The position numbers and the translations under genes were made by a program. From Marchantia polymorpha subsp. ruderalis (Eukaryota; Streptophyta; Marchantiopsida; Marchantiales; Marchantiaceae), in NCBI GenBank assembly GCA_037833965.1, contig AP031354.1:18702001-18766000 (forward strand): DNA of 64,000 nucleotides. Reading direction: 5' to 3'. Under the pieces are notes generated by a model. That model saw only the letters and a program-made list of their open reading frames with translations, ran no database searches and was not told where the DNA came from. The stretch's first letter is position 1, and each line of letters begins with the position of its first letter. Positions 1-12,283 of this stretch are shown piece after piece.

Positions 1-1300
1 CAAAAAAAAACGGCAGATTCATTGAATTACAAAAAGTATAAAGTTTCTGCTGTAACTTGCACGGGTCAAGTTTTGAAGGAGTAGCTTTTCATGGTGGGTA
101 TGATGTTTATCCACTTGAAAATCATATTTTCAAATCCAATCTTAAAACTATAGGGTGTCTGAGTCTCCGTGAGATTCGAATGTTTGATTAAAAAACATTT
201 GTTCACAACAGTTGGAAATCTCTGATAACCAAAAAAGGACGCAACATCTGAATTAAATAAATTACAGTGATATTAGTGTATTAAAAGGTAATATATATCC
301 ACGTTTTAAAGGATACAATTATCCAAAAAGTGATTGATAAACTCTTCATCTTTCTCAGAGTCAGATATAACATATATCCAAAGAAAGCTGATATAGGTAT
401 AAATTTTAAATAATAGATGCATGTAGTTTATATATATATTTCATGTATTGAGGCTAAGTTTTTTTTTTCTAAATAACAAGTCATATTTTTTTATTATTCA
501 AAAAATACGTAGAGAAAATCTGGAACTGTCAATCACCACCTTAAGAAGATTTATGCTAATTTTCCAAATTCTAAAAGATAAAGATATGCAAAATAACAAG
601 ATATACTTATCTTTGATTGTATTTTTGACTTATTGTAGAACTTCGTTTTATCTGTATGGAAAAAATTTGGAAGATAGATGAAGATTCTTTTTACATTTAA
701 ATGTCTAAGATTTCCAAAATAAGATATGCATACACACAAATTATAATTTCTACATATCTCATGATACTGTACACATGAGCTTTGTATTAGTTAAACGTCT
801 GGTCATATCAAAAGTCAAAGTATTGTGCAGACTATACATGAGCAAATTAGATATATTCAATATTTTAAAATTAGTCATATACCGAGTGAATATCGGAAAT
901 AACCAGATTCTGGCAAACCTCCGCATGCTCAAGCACGATACATCGTCGATAATATTTGGGGTTTGAGACCCAAACGAGCAAAAAAAATTACTTAAATGCT
1001 GAGGCAAATATGGAGAAAATATGTATTACCAATAATCACATGTAAATTCAAAAGTGGGAAAGTATTGAATTTATAGGTCACAAACAGACATAAGAGTTAT
1101 CATTAACTTTATTCAAAATATATCATCTCAATCAGTTGAAGTCTATACATTGTGATTGTTCCTCTTTAGATCTAATATTTGTATTGTGCTACTCAGATGC
1201 AGATTTCGTTGTCTTTTGGGTTGTGTAGAGTGAAGTTACATATACTTGGATTAGTATAAATAGTTTTGTTAAGGTTTAAACTCTGGTGACAACCACAGTG
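1..1300. other. AT-rich intergenic DNA, no gene seen
   Basis: This stretch is AT-rich, with only short frames that show no recognisable protein, no splice-consistent exon chain and no RNA gene. It forms the left flank of the LINE remnant. No terminal repeat or target duplication was found in it. Confidence 0.6.
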
Positions 1301-1502
1301 ACAATGGGAGATCATATTTCAGGCCCAAAGCGCACAAACCTAGTGCCACAGAAAGAAAGAAGCACGGAATAGATGGGAAGGGGCAGGGTGCTGGAACGGC
1401 CCAGCACAGGCCAGCAAACAGACCATGGACAGAAGCGAAAGGGCGTCACTCAAAAGCACCACCCGCCCGCGTTTCCATTGTCTGTCATCCACAAATTTGC
1501 CA

Positions 1503-4500
1503 CTAATATGAGCCACCCAACCCTTGGAAAGGGGAGGGTGACAGATCGGGGTCGATCGCTGCTCCCGTAGTATGGAGAGCTTCTGACGACCCTTCTGAAT
1601 AGTGTGTTTTATCTAATGTTCTCCTTAGCCAGCGTTCGATTCTTGTCGTCATTGTTGTCGCAATTGTTGTCTGCAGCGTCGTCTCCATTTTAGCCAGTGT
1701 TTTGGTGGAGGAGAGATAGTAGTTTCTTGCCACTAGGAAATCGCCTTGTCAATGGTGTTATGCACTCTTCCGTGAATATTTTCTTTGTCTTACAACGTTT
1801 GAGAACACCTTCTGGTTTCGGTTCAGCCAAATATGTTTGCACAATGCGCTGGTTAGCATCCATTGAGCAGAAACAGAGGAGGCCTTTGTCTTGCTTATTC
1901 CCATGTCGATCAGGTGCAAAAGCAACGATGCTTGGTCAAAAATGTTGACCTGCTGATCTGTCCTCCACTTCAATCCAGCCGTTGCCTTTCAAACGTTTCT
2001 TGCAAACTGACGGTCAAATAGTAGGTGTTGGATCGAATGCTTGTTGTTGCACCCTCGAGGACACTTGCCGTCGCCCTGCCCGAGTTTCAGCACACGTTCG
2101 TTGGTGTAGAAGGCGTGTTGCAAAACTTGCCACATGAACATTTTGTCTCTGTTGACGTTTCTGCTTTCCCATAAATTTTCAAAGGTATTTTCCCATTCCA
2201 CTGAAGTTTTGATGTTGTTTCATTTGCGATTTAAGTGTGACCCTAGGTTTGTGTGTTTTTGACGCCTTCTGTACTAGCTACGGGCTGCCTCCGTGAAGTT
2301 TCCGTTCATCCGTTTATTCCTGATTTTCCACCCTACAATGTCTTACAGGGGGGCTTCATCAATCCCGTTGGCTCGAAGTATTTTCGCAAAGAACACATGC
2401 ACCGGGTATTTTTCCGCTCTCTTCCTCTCATTTTCGGTGCCCGGGACATACTGCTACTACAGGAGATAACGTCTGCCCCAAAGTACTTCAGTTTGTGTAA
2501 TCTTCAGATTTCTGAATTCTGCCATGACTACTTTTGTCTCGCTTAGCAACTTTGGGGAGTGTCCCAGTGTTAGCCTTACCATGTCCATAAGCGTAATGCG
2601 TTTAGGGATCTGAGCGTCTTCCTGGTCCCATGTGATATCCTTCTGGATTGAACTCCAACAGTTCAATAGCGCAGTTTCCATGTCGGTTCCAAACAACCTG
2701 AGGGGCTGATTCGTTAGAATCAGCTCCGGTAACATGAAGTGCCCTCTCACTACATTTTTGCTATATTTTGCTCTACAGGTGGCTATTATTTCCTGAAGTG
2801 CAGACCCCCAGTTTCCTGCTTTCTCATCCAAAATGGAACCTACCCACTTCCCCATCATGGAAGCATTTGTATCCAAAACACTTCTGATGCCTAGGCCTCC
2901 TTCTCTTTTTAGCCTCCACAGTATGTCTCACTGAATCAGAGATTTTTTTGCCTTTCCTTCCTTGTTGTACCCCAATAAGAATTGACGGTACAACTGTTCT
3001 ACCTTCCTGCAGGTTTTTGCTGATAGCTTGATAAGGGACGAATAGAAGGTTGGTTGCGCTTGGAGAACAAACTGTATGAGAATGGTACTTGTCTCAAATG
3101 ATAGGAGATTGGTCTCCCAAACTCCTAGCCTTTTTGATATTTTGTGAGTGCAAAAGTCATCTTGTTGCTGCTTTGTGATATTGTTCCCTAACGAGGCCCC
3201 TAGGTATTTGTTGATTTGGCCCGGCTCCATCAGGGGCATCCTACATGCGTGAGCCAATGTGGCGGTTTGTCCATCCCCAGCAGCAAGATGGATGACTTAA
3301 TGAGGTTCAAGCGTGCTCCACTACTCACTTCGTATTTCGCTAGACTCCCCCGTAGTTCTTGAAACGAAGTATAAGAGTTATCAAGGATCACAACCATATT
3401 GTCAGCAAAAAGGGAGTAGTCAAGAATTAACATCTCACCAATTTTGAACCCTCTTAGTTTTCCTAGTTCAAAGTTGATCTTCAACTCTGTCATAAGTGGC
3501 TGCGTTGCTAAAACAAAGAGGAGAGGTGCCAGGGGGCATCCTTGCCGAATTTCCCTTCCCACCAAAAACCTGTAGGTTTTAGCCCCGTTGATGTGTATTG
3601 CCGTCGATGCCCCTTGCGTCAGTCCTTGGACTAGAGTGATGAAGTTTTCTCCCAGGCTCACATGGTTTTCCACAGGTAAGCATGTTTGACCCGGTCGTAG
3701 GCCTTCTCAAAGTCCAACTTGACAAACATGTCGTAACTTTTACTTACTTTAGCTGCGTCTTGAACCATGCACAGAGTCAGTACGTTGTCGAGCATGTTCC
3801 TGCCTTTGACGAAGCCTATTTGTTGCGGAAGAATAACACGGGGGAGAAGTAGCTCCAACCTGTATGCCAGGAATTTTGCAATGATTTTGTAATCTGTGTT
3901 CAGCATTGTCAGCGGCCGTCAATCTTTAAGTTCAGCTCTGTTCATTGATTTAGAAATGAGCTTGATCATGCCTTCTAGCACAAATTTTGCAAGGATGCCA
4001 TCCTTCCAATATGCTTGAACCATGGCTGCGTAAAACGGCTTCACCATTGACCAGGTTTTGCGCAACGCTTCAGCCAAAACTCCGTCTACACCTGGAGCTT
4101 TTTTAGCCGGGATCGAGAAAAGAACTTCTTCTATTTCCGACTCCGAAAATTGTGCGGCTAACATGTGTCGGTCCGCATCAGTAAGTTTGTCGATTACCTG
4201 TCCCATGAATGTCGTTCTTGTTGTTTGCACCTCCGCGCTTTCCGTCTTAGCAATGTGCAGGTCTGATTAGTACCTCTCTATCGCACATAGGATTTTTGCC
4301 TGGTCTCTAGTTTCCTCTCTCAAAGGTAGTTTGAGCTGCAAAATTTGCGCTCGGACGGTGTTCTGTCGGTGTATGTTAAAAAAGTATTTGGACGGGGCGT
4401 CTCCCAGCCCGAGGTGTTTCACTCGAGATCAGAGACGTATTTCCATGTCTCTTTCATGCTCCCTCAACCTCTTCTTTGTTTCTAGCCAATCCAGTCGCAC

Positions 4501-6310
4501 CAGCTGACTGTTAGAAAGGTTGTTCGATCCAACTTTGTGCAGTTCTGCAATCTCCTGCTGACGTCGTTGTATCTCTAAGATCTTTGCCCTTTGCTCTATA
4601 AGACCTGATGTTGTATGTGTGAACTAGAAGTAGAATTAGCCAAGGAGTTAATCATGGCGGATAGTTATGAGTAAGTCTAGCTAGTTTAGTTATAATGTCT
4701 ATACTTGGTGGAATAACTAGAGAAGTTCTAGAAGATATGAGTGAGCACTTCTATTTTGTCTTGTACAAAAGTCTAGATTCCAAGAGAAAATACTTTTGGA
4801 CTTCATGATTAGTTTTGATTGGTTTGACTAAAGTAAGGAGTACTCTATTGGGTAGACTAAGTTTAATGTTGACTTAGTGGAAAGTGGAAGTTCTAGAAGG
4901 CACAAATGGCATGTTGCCACCCCAATCTAGGGATTAGTAATCATCTAGAAGGTTTAGGAGGCCAATGGCATGTTGTCACATATTGATAACTAGTCAACCT
5001 TACTATGGTTTATCTTTGTAAAATTAAGCTAGATAGGATTAACATTTGTTACTATGGTAAATTTTCAAGTAGTATATATAGAGAGTTAGGAAAGAGACTC
5101 TCAAGCAAGTTTGGAGAGTTCATATGTAGAGACTTGTTTCATATATGAAAGAGTGACAAATTTTTAGTACCTTGGAGTGTACATGAGTGTGTGAATTAGA
5201 GTGATACCTTGAGAGATTGTGTGAGAGGGTGTTGTGGCTATGAGTATGATGCGGAATCCTAGTCTTCTAGAACCATGATGAGCTACCAAAAAGCCATCTG
5301 AGGTAAACCTAAGTGAGAGTCAACCCGGAGGTTGCAGCTCCTTCTACTTTGCGCGTAACATCTTACGGGTTTTCGTCATACCTTGTGATAGATTTTTCAG
5401 GGGTACTCCTTCTTGTTGTGGAGTTCTCTCAAGATTTTTTGAATGGCCGCATTCACTGTTTACTTTCCCAAAATCGAGGGGTTCCACTTAAATGTGATGG
5501 GTCCGCTAAGGAACCGCCTCCCTTCAGCGCCATCCAGGGTTCCCATTTCCAGTTCCACGGAAACTAGGAGGTGGTCGGATAGCGTGTTGCTAGCGTGGTG
5601 TTCATTCGCGTGGCAATTGTCAACCATCGTCCTACATGTGAAATGTACATGCGATCTAGTATAGCCCATATGGGGTTGCCCCCATATGCACTCCACCTGG
5701 TGTGTGTGGATCCCAGGTTTTCGGCAACTATATTTCGTATGTCCTGCAGATTGTGTTTGGTGCAGAATTCTTGAAATGCTTGACGTTTTCTGCCATTGAG
5801 AGCTTGTCCTTGTCTTGACAAATCTACTGAATGTTCAACCATGTTCCAGTCCCCACAAAGGATGATGTTCGTGTGGGGGAACATTTTTCTCAATTCTATC
5901 CACTATGCTGCTCTAGTCCCCGAGGAGTGATGCCCGTATACTGATGCAATATGCAGGTCGTGTCCATCCTTCTCAATATGGGCCCAGACTATGTGGCCGT
6001 CCGAGTCTTTCCATATTTCAGTATCTTCCAGCTCTTGTGGATGAGGAGGATTGTTCCTCCTGTACCCTCCCCCTACCCCTCGTAGTCCCGAGGCGCAGAC
6101 CGTACGAAAGTCTCTACTGAGGAAATTTCCAATTGAAGCCGTCATGAATTTGTCAACTTTGTGCTCCTGAATGTCTAGACAGTCGGGTTTCTGAGGACTC
6201 GAGTGATAGAAGTCCTTGATTTTGTATTTTCTAGTGTGTCCGTTGAGTACTTCCACGTTCCATGACACGATGTTCATCGTGAGAGGTAGGTTGTTGGGGG
6301 TGTTCATCAT
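1503..6310 (-). pseudogene. LINE ORF2 remnant: AP endonuclease plus reverse transcriptase
   Basis: The endonuclease part starts at 6310 with 'MNIVSWNVEVLNG' and 'QEHKV'. It continues in other frames with 'LCGDWNMVE' (5893-5564) and 'LSDHLLVSVEL' (5696-5460), the conserved Glu, Asp-Trp-Asn and Ser-Asp-His motifs. RT motifs then appear in three frames: 'KKAPGVDG' (4230-3919), 'QQIGFVKGR' with 'LDFEKAYDRV' (3906-3658), and 'RQGCPLAPLLF' (3673-3230). The catalytic FADD box reads FADN here. The thumb follows at 3257-2928 and a further segment at 2876-2457. A zf-RVT-like piece ('KMFMWQVLQHAFYTNERVL') lies at 2201-1989 and a tail at 1973-1503. Coding is also interrupted by the solo LTR at 4597-5336. 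Confidence 0.85.
4597..5336 (+). mobile_element. Solo LTR, copy A, inside the LINE ORF2
   Basis: This 740-bp block is homologous, in inverted orientation, to 9647-10507. Shared stretches include the start (T-A-TAAGACC against TGTAAGACT), 'GAGTGAGCACTTCTATTTTG', 'CTAGTCTTCTAGAACCATGATG' in part, and the end GGTTGCA. The ends fit an LTR of TG...CA form with the first G mutated to A. GCTC flanks both sides (4593-4596 and 5337-5340), a 4-bp target duplication. LINE ORF2 resumes on each side of it. No PBS, internal region or second LTR is present, so this is a solo LTR left after LTR-LTR recombination. The superfamily cannot be told from the LTR alone. Confidence 0.82.
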
Positions 6311-6819
6311 TCTTCACTGGAGGTCGCACGACCGCGCTCCTTCATGTTTTTACTTCTTCCACCGCAGGGTCTTCCTGCGCCTTAGTATCCGTGGAGCTAC
6401 TAGGTTTCAGTGCTCTGCTGCTCATCATTATGTTCGCCGACTTTTCTGCTGCTTTGGCCGCTTGAGTCTCTCGTTTTGTGACAGAGGAGGTCTTCATGCA
6501 CAATTTTTGTGGCTCGAGTGCCAATGTGAAGCCTTTCTCTCCCTATACCTTGTTCCTTAGTTTTGCCCTGATTCTGGTTGTGGTTGAGATTTCCTCACCC
6601 GAAGCTAGAGTGTTGCTAGTCGTTCCCTTCGGTTCTTCCTGGTACATCAAATCAAGCTGGAGTTCCCAAATTTGTTCTTGAGTCACCTACCCAAATTTCT
6701 CTAGAGACAGCATCTCCTGTGGCGCTAGTAGGCTAAGTAGCTGTTTTGGGATTAGCGCCAAATCTGAGGATGAAGGCGTGCTGGCAGTTTGGCATTTGCT
6801 CCGTTCTCTCTTCCACTAG

Positions 6820-8563
6820 CTAAGCACTCTTGTCCACTTTTGTCTTGCTGCCGATCTGCTCGCTCGTAGCAGGTAACTTTCTCTTGGTTCCTCTTGCTCT
6901 AATGGCTACCTCTGAAGCCGATGACTTCTTTCTCTGAGAGGCGTTTTTCATACGCCTTAGTGTTGGAGCAGATGAAATCGTTATAGTGATTTCATCTGTC
7001 ATCGTTCGCCTGCTTCGTTCTGCGCATCCTTCCCCCTTGCCCGTCTCCGTGATTCCAAGCTTCCTCATCGATAGTGTATCTTGCAGGGTGGTATATTGCA
7101 TTCTCGTATCCTGTATTGTCGAGGACTTCTGGTTGGAGAGTGCACTTTTGTCTGGTTGGGATGCTTTATTCTGCAACCTCGTGGGGCGCGGTTGATCTTC
7201 CGATGGAGACTGTTTTCCATCTTCAGCTTCAGCGGTCACTTCTCTGCTTGTTGTCTTCTTCGTTCTTGTTTCACGTATCGGCCTTTGTTGCTCCAGCGTG
7301 TTGTGTGTGTCGTTTCTCGTAGCCTGAGATAGTGATATCGGCGTCTGATCTTGCGTTTTTTCATCTGATGCTTTGCCTTTCAAGTTGCAGCTGTGAAAAG
7401 GCTGTTTATGCTTCTCCGTCGGTGACCTTACTTCGCGTGAGAGCATTTGGATCTTCGATATTGCGATCTAGGCAGGAGTAGATCCTGCCTAGATCGGAAG
7501 CTCATTTGCCCGCCATGAGAAAAAGATTGCCTGGACATTTGATAGCGATATGGCCTTGTCTCCTGCAATGAAAACAAGAATTTGGAAGATGGATGACATC
7601 AACGGGGAGTCTGATCCTTTCACCTTCCATCTTGATGTCGATGTGTTTGGGGGCTACCCTTCCATGGAGCCATTCTATGCACACGCGTACTATCTGTCTG
7701 CTTGCTCTCTCGAGTACACTCTCTTGCTCTCTTGGTACTTGGAGTAGTACTGTTCCCAGGGTGTTAGCGATTTCAGTGATCCAGAAATTCTGTAGTGAGG
7801 TCAAGCCCACAAACCTGGCCCAAAGAGGGTAGCGGTCAGTGATGAAGTTGGGATCCTCAGCCGACATTGTCCATTTTACGAGCACGAAGTCTTGCCGAAG
7901 GTACGTGATGCGCGTATTGGAAAGAATGTTGTTCCTCTCCTTCTCTGTTTGGCAATGTAGATGGTAGATGCGGTTTCCAAAATTGATGATGGAATTGACT
8001 TTTATGTTTCTATTCCTTGCGAGCGCTCCCTCCATCCAGTCTTTAACCTACTCCATGCTCAAACCTCGGTTGAACACGTACATCACTGCTGTACTCGTGT
8101 CCTTCTCACCTTTTTTCCTCTTTCTATCGTCTTTGGTGATTTCCAGGCTAACATGGCTTAACTTCTCCATAGCTGCGTTGAGGTCTATGTCTATGTTTTC
8201 ACTCGATTGCTTTATCGGCACACTAGCCTCTGCCAAGTCGGCATCGTTGTCCCCCTCGCTATGTTTTATCTTGTTGCTGCCTTCACTTGTGGATTCTGGT
8301 GCTACCTCTATGGTTCTCTGTGGTTTGCTCGCCATTGTTACACTATTACGTTGTTCTGCTGAGCATGAGACTTGAGAGTGGGATGCCGTTGGAGTATTAC
8401 TATCTTTGAGGAAGCTTCTCGCACTCGTCCCTCCCTTGTCATCTGGCGGCCTTCTTGTAGTCTGATGAGTATCTTCCTGTGTGGAGTCCATTGCTAGGAC
8501 GGCGGGAGAGGTGTTGAGGTGTTTAGCCGTGTCCATCCTCCCACGCAGTTTTTGTGCGTTCAT
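6820..8563 (-). pseudogene. LINE ORF1 remnant: gag-like RNA-binding protein with CCHC knuckle
   Basis: Three open segments follow one another on the minus strand: 8563-8048, 8035-7502 and 7446-6820. The first two share a frame and are separated by a single in-frame stop at 8048-8050. The middle segment looks like the DUF4283 domain of plant LINE and gag-like proteins, with 'PLWARFVGL' and 'WLHGRVAPKHIDIKMEG', followed by a zinc knuckle CFHCRRQGHIAIKC that keeps the C-x2-C-x4-H-x4-C spacing. The last segment is in another frame, polar and lysine-rich, as is common for the ORF1 tail. In the family this protein binds element RNA. The copy is non-functional. Confidence 0.8.
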
Positions 8564-9646
8564 GCGTTGTACGCCTCTCTTGCCGTGTTTCCAGTAGCTC
8601 TGGCTATTTGGTTATAGTTCTTGTAATTTGTTGTTGCTCCTGGATTGAGTCTTGGCTAGTCTTCAAGATTGAATTGCTGGTGGTTTTTCGTGGATGGTCG
8701 TGTATTCTTCAACTTCAACAGCAACTACGTCGAGACTTCAAAACCCTAAATGTTGAAATTCGGTGTTCTTCGCACTTTGCCTTGCCAAATCTCTGCTTGT
8801 CGGTGTTGCATCATATGTGTCGTCATCATATCATGTGGAATGTTCACGTTTCGCCTGCTCCGCTACTGCTCCTTCGCCTAGCCCTTGTAATACTAAAATT
8901 TTGAACTGCTTACTTCTAATGCTTCGTAATCTCACGAGTCTGGTGCTGCTGAAATCTCGTGTGTGACGTCGCTGGATGTAAGTCTTGTTGTTGTCATCTA
9001 GACGCCAATGTAGTCCCCGTCTAAACCTTAGTAACCCTAGTTTCCTAAATCTATAATCTTTGTGGAGTTTGATCGAGGAGCTTCGTATCGTTGTGTGTTT
9101 ACCCAAGTCATCTCTTCCGTCGAATCCCGCTGTTCATTCCGCACGCCAAAGATGTTGACTCCTATACCACACGGCTCAAGTTTCAAGTCCGACAATTCTC
9201 AAGTAGTGTTTCCTGACAAATCGAGGGACGCTTTCGTCAGTAAAGCCTCCTATTCGCTCCGCTCGTGCTCCGCCACTCACTCAGACTCTCGATATCGCAG
9301 TTGCAATCCCTAAAATCGAATTCCTAACACTCAAATCGCTTGAAGTCCTCGATGCAACCCGGTGCCAGTAGTCAAAATGCCTTCCCACCGCCGGACCTTA
9401 GCTCCGCGTTTTACGGAAGCTCTTAGGTTAAGCCCAACTGAAGTTTCCACAATACGCTTTTTAAATTCTTCGACGAACCTTGCATACTATGTTCCTGAGT
9501 TTTAGCATTGCAAGAAGTATTTTCCTGGATATATGAAATTTTTTTTGTGGATGTTTTAATATTGTTACTAGGTGCCAACATCTCTTTATCATTAGCATGC
9601 AAAATGAGATGTGTTTTTAAGGTGTATTGCTTTACAGATCGTGTTC

Positions 9647-10507
9647 TACAACCTTCGGGCTGACTCTCACTCAGGTTTACCTCTGATGACTTTGCGGTAG
9701 CGCATCATGGTTCTAGAAGACTAGGATTCATCCTCTCACTCATGTCCCAAACAGCTTCTCTCACAAACTCTCCATGTATCACTCCAACTCACACATAAAC
9801 TCTCCTCTCATCACTCTCTTCATACAAACGCAAACACACGTCGATACTCCAAGATACTCAAAAACTTCACTCCTTCATTACTGAAACAAGTCCTCAGACA
9901 TGACTCTCCAAAACTTGCTTGAGAGGTGCTACTCTACTTCTCTATTTATACTACTTGAGAAGTTACCATAGTAACATGTGGTAATTTCTCCTAACTTACT
10001 TTTACCTAGGTAAGTTTGACTAACCCTTTCTACGTGGCAACATGTCATTGGCCTAGCTAAACCTTCTAGAAGCTTACGGAATCCAAGGTTGAGGTGGCGA
10101 CATGCCATTGGAAGCTTTTAAACTTCTACAAGCTTCCTAGCCACTAAGTCAACATTAGACTTAGTCTAGCCAATCATCTTTCATACATTTAGTCAAACCA
10201 ATCAAATCTAAGCTTCTAGTCAAATATCTAATCACTTGGAATCTAGAACTTTTGTATAATACAAAATAGAAGTGCTCACTCCTTGTAAAAGACAAAATAG
10301 AAATGCTCACTCCATTCTTCTAGAACTCCGCTAATTATTCCGCCAACTATTGACATTGTAGCTAAACTTAGTCATGACTAGATAAACTTAGTTTTAAATA
10401 ACTAGTTTAGTCATAACTAGCTAGTCTTAGCTATGCCTTGGCTAATCATCCTTAATCACTTGACCACTTCTAAGACTTAGTACATATGTGCAACACCCAG
10501 TCTTACA
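9647..10507 (-). mobile_element. Solo LTR, copy B, inverted relative to copy A
   Basis: On the minus strand this 861-bp block starts TGTAAGACTGGGTGTTG and ends GGTTGTA, matching copy A (4597-5336) along its length with many substitutions and indels. It carries an extra tandem duplication of the 'GGAGTGAGCAYTTCTATTTTGT' segment (about 10255-10315) that is single in copy A. The flanks are GTTC on both sides (9643-9646 and 10508-10511), a perfect 4-bp target duplication. No internal region is attached. It lies just outside the 5' side of the LINE. Confidence 0.82.
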
Positions 10508-11499
10508 GTTCCTACTTAATTTAATCAACTACTAGTTGTGAGCATCGATCAACTTCTAGATTTGACTAAAATTGATACTTGGCTTCTCGTGAGATTACCA
10601 TCCTGATGATGATGACTCTTTCATAAAAATTTTGCGCTTGACTTTGATTGATATTTGATTAAAATCAACACGTTTCATGGGGATAAAAACAAGTATTATA
10701 GCTTGATGAAGGAATTACTGTTTTTGCATGAATAATAACTCTAATATGATTCGATTATGTTTTTTATTTTATATTTGGAACTTGATTTTTCTGAAACTTT
10801 GGACAAGTGATTTCAATTTTCTCATGACAAAATCACAAATCTATCAGGTTTGCTTGCACATTTTCATTACGAGTTATGTGCCTCTATATGCTTGTAGACA
10901 AAATAGTCACTTTATAAGTGTACATATTTTGGTTGACAAACTTGTTACATATATTGATATGTAAGAACATTTTGAACTTCTCAAGCGTGTCATGGCATAT
11001 GTGCATAGATGTATCGAGGTATGTTCATCACTTGCAAGTGAATTTGTCGGAGGAGAAACCTCATCAACACAAATTAAATTTTGAGTACTGGGAGAAATGG
11101 ATTGCTCCCATACTGTAATGAACATCATTTAAAGTCATGTGCAATTATAATTGATGCACACATGTGATTTTCTGGTTAAAAAGGTAGTATTTGCTTCGAC
11201 TAGAAACTAACATTGAGTGCAATTGTTTTAAAATCATATTCATCTTCACATATGCAACAAAGTGTCAAATTTAACTGAAGAAATAAATATTGACCTCTTA
11301 TGAGACAACCAGCGCTATAATTCTAGGTGTACTACTATCAAGTTAGATCTAAATTATCAATGAAATAACACATAGCCTGCTAGATCTTACATCTGAATTT
11401 CCTTTTTTGGATAAAGGCCGAAATATTTAAAATACTATGAAGTAAGAATCTCCTTTGACAAGGTATTAAACCTCTACCCCTGTAATTATGTGATGTATT
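10508..11499. other. AT-rich spacer, no gene seen
   Basis: Only short frames occur, with no recognised protein. The stretch separates solo LTR B from the plastid-derived fragment. Nothing repeats elsewhere in the window that I could see. Confidence 0.5.
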
Positions 11500-12203
<704 letters not shown>

Positions 12204-12240
12204 TGACTGAGGGTTACGGCGCGCCTCGAATTCGTTCCTT

Positions 12241-12283
12241 GTCGGACTCCTTGACCCTTTACCGAGGGGTCAAGGAGTCCGAC
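12241..12283. repeat. Perfect 17-bp inverted repeat (hairpin)
   Basis: The arm GTCGGACTCCTTGACCC (12241-12257) is followed by a 9-base spacer and its exact reverse complement (12267-12283). It lies about 60 bp beyond the end of chlN similarity. It could be an organelle-derived stem-loop, or part of a foldback element. No function can be assigned. Confidence 0.9.

Larger units (their letters stand above)
1500..9310 (-). mobile_element. Degenerate LINE (non-LTR retrotransposon), split by a solo LTR
   Basis: Read on the minus strand, this region gives the order expected of an L1-like plant LINE. First comes ORF1 with a DUF4283-like part and a CCHC zinc knuckle, then an AP-endonuclease-like domain, a reverse transcriptase, and a C-terminal zf-RVT-like segment. 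All frames are broken by stops and frameshifts. A 740-bp solo LTR (4597-5336) sits between endonuclease and RT. Both ends are approximate: I could not find a poly(A) tail (it would read as poly-T near 1.3-1.5 kb on this strand), a target duplication, or a clear 5' end. Transposition is not possible from this copy. Confidence 0.85.
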
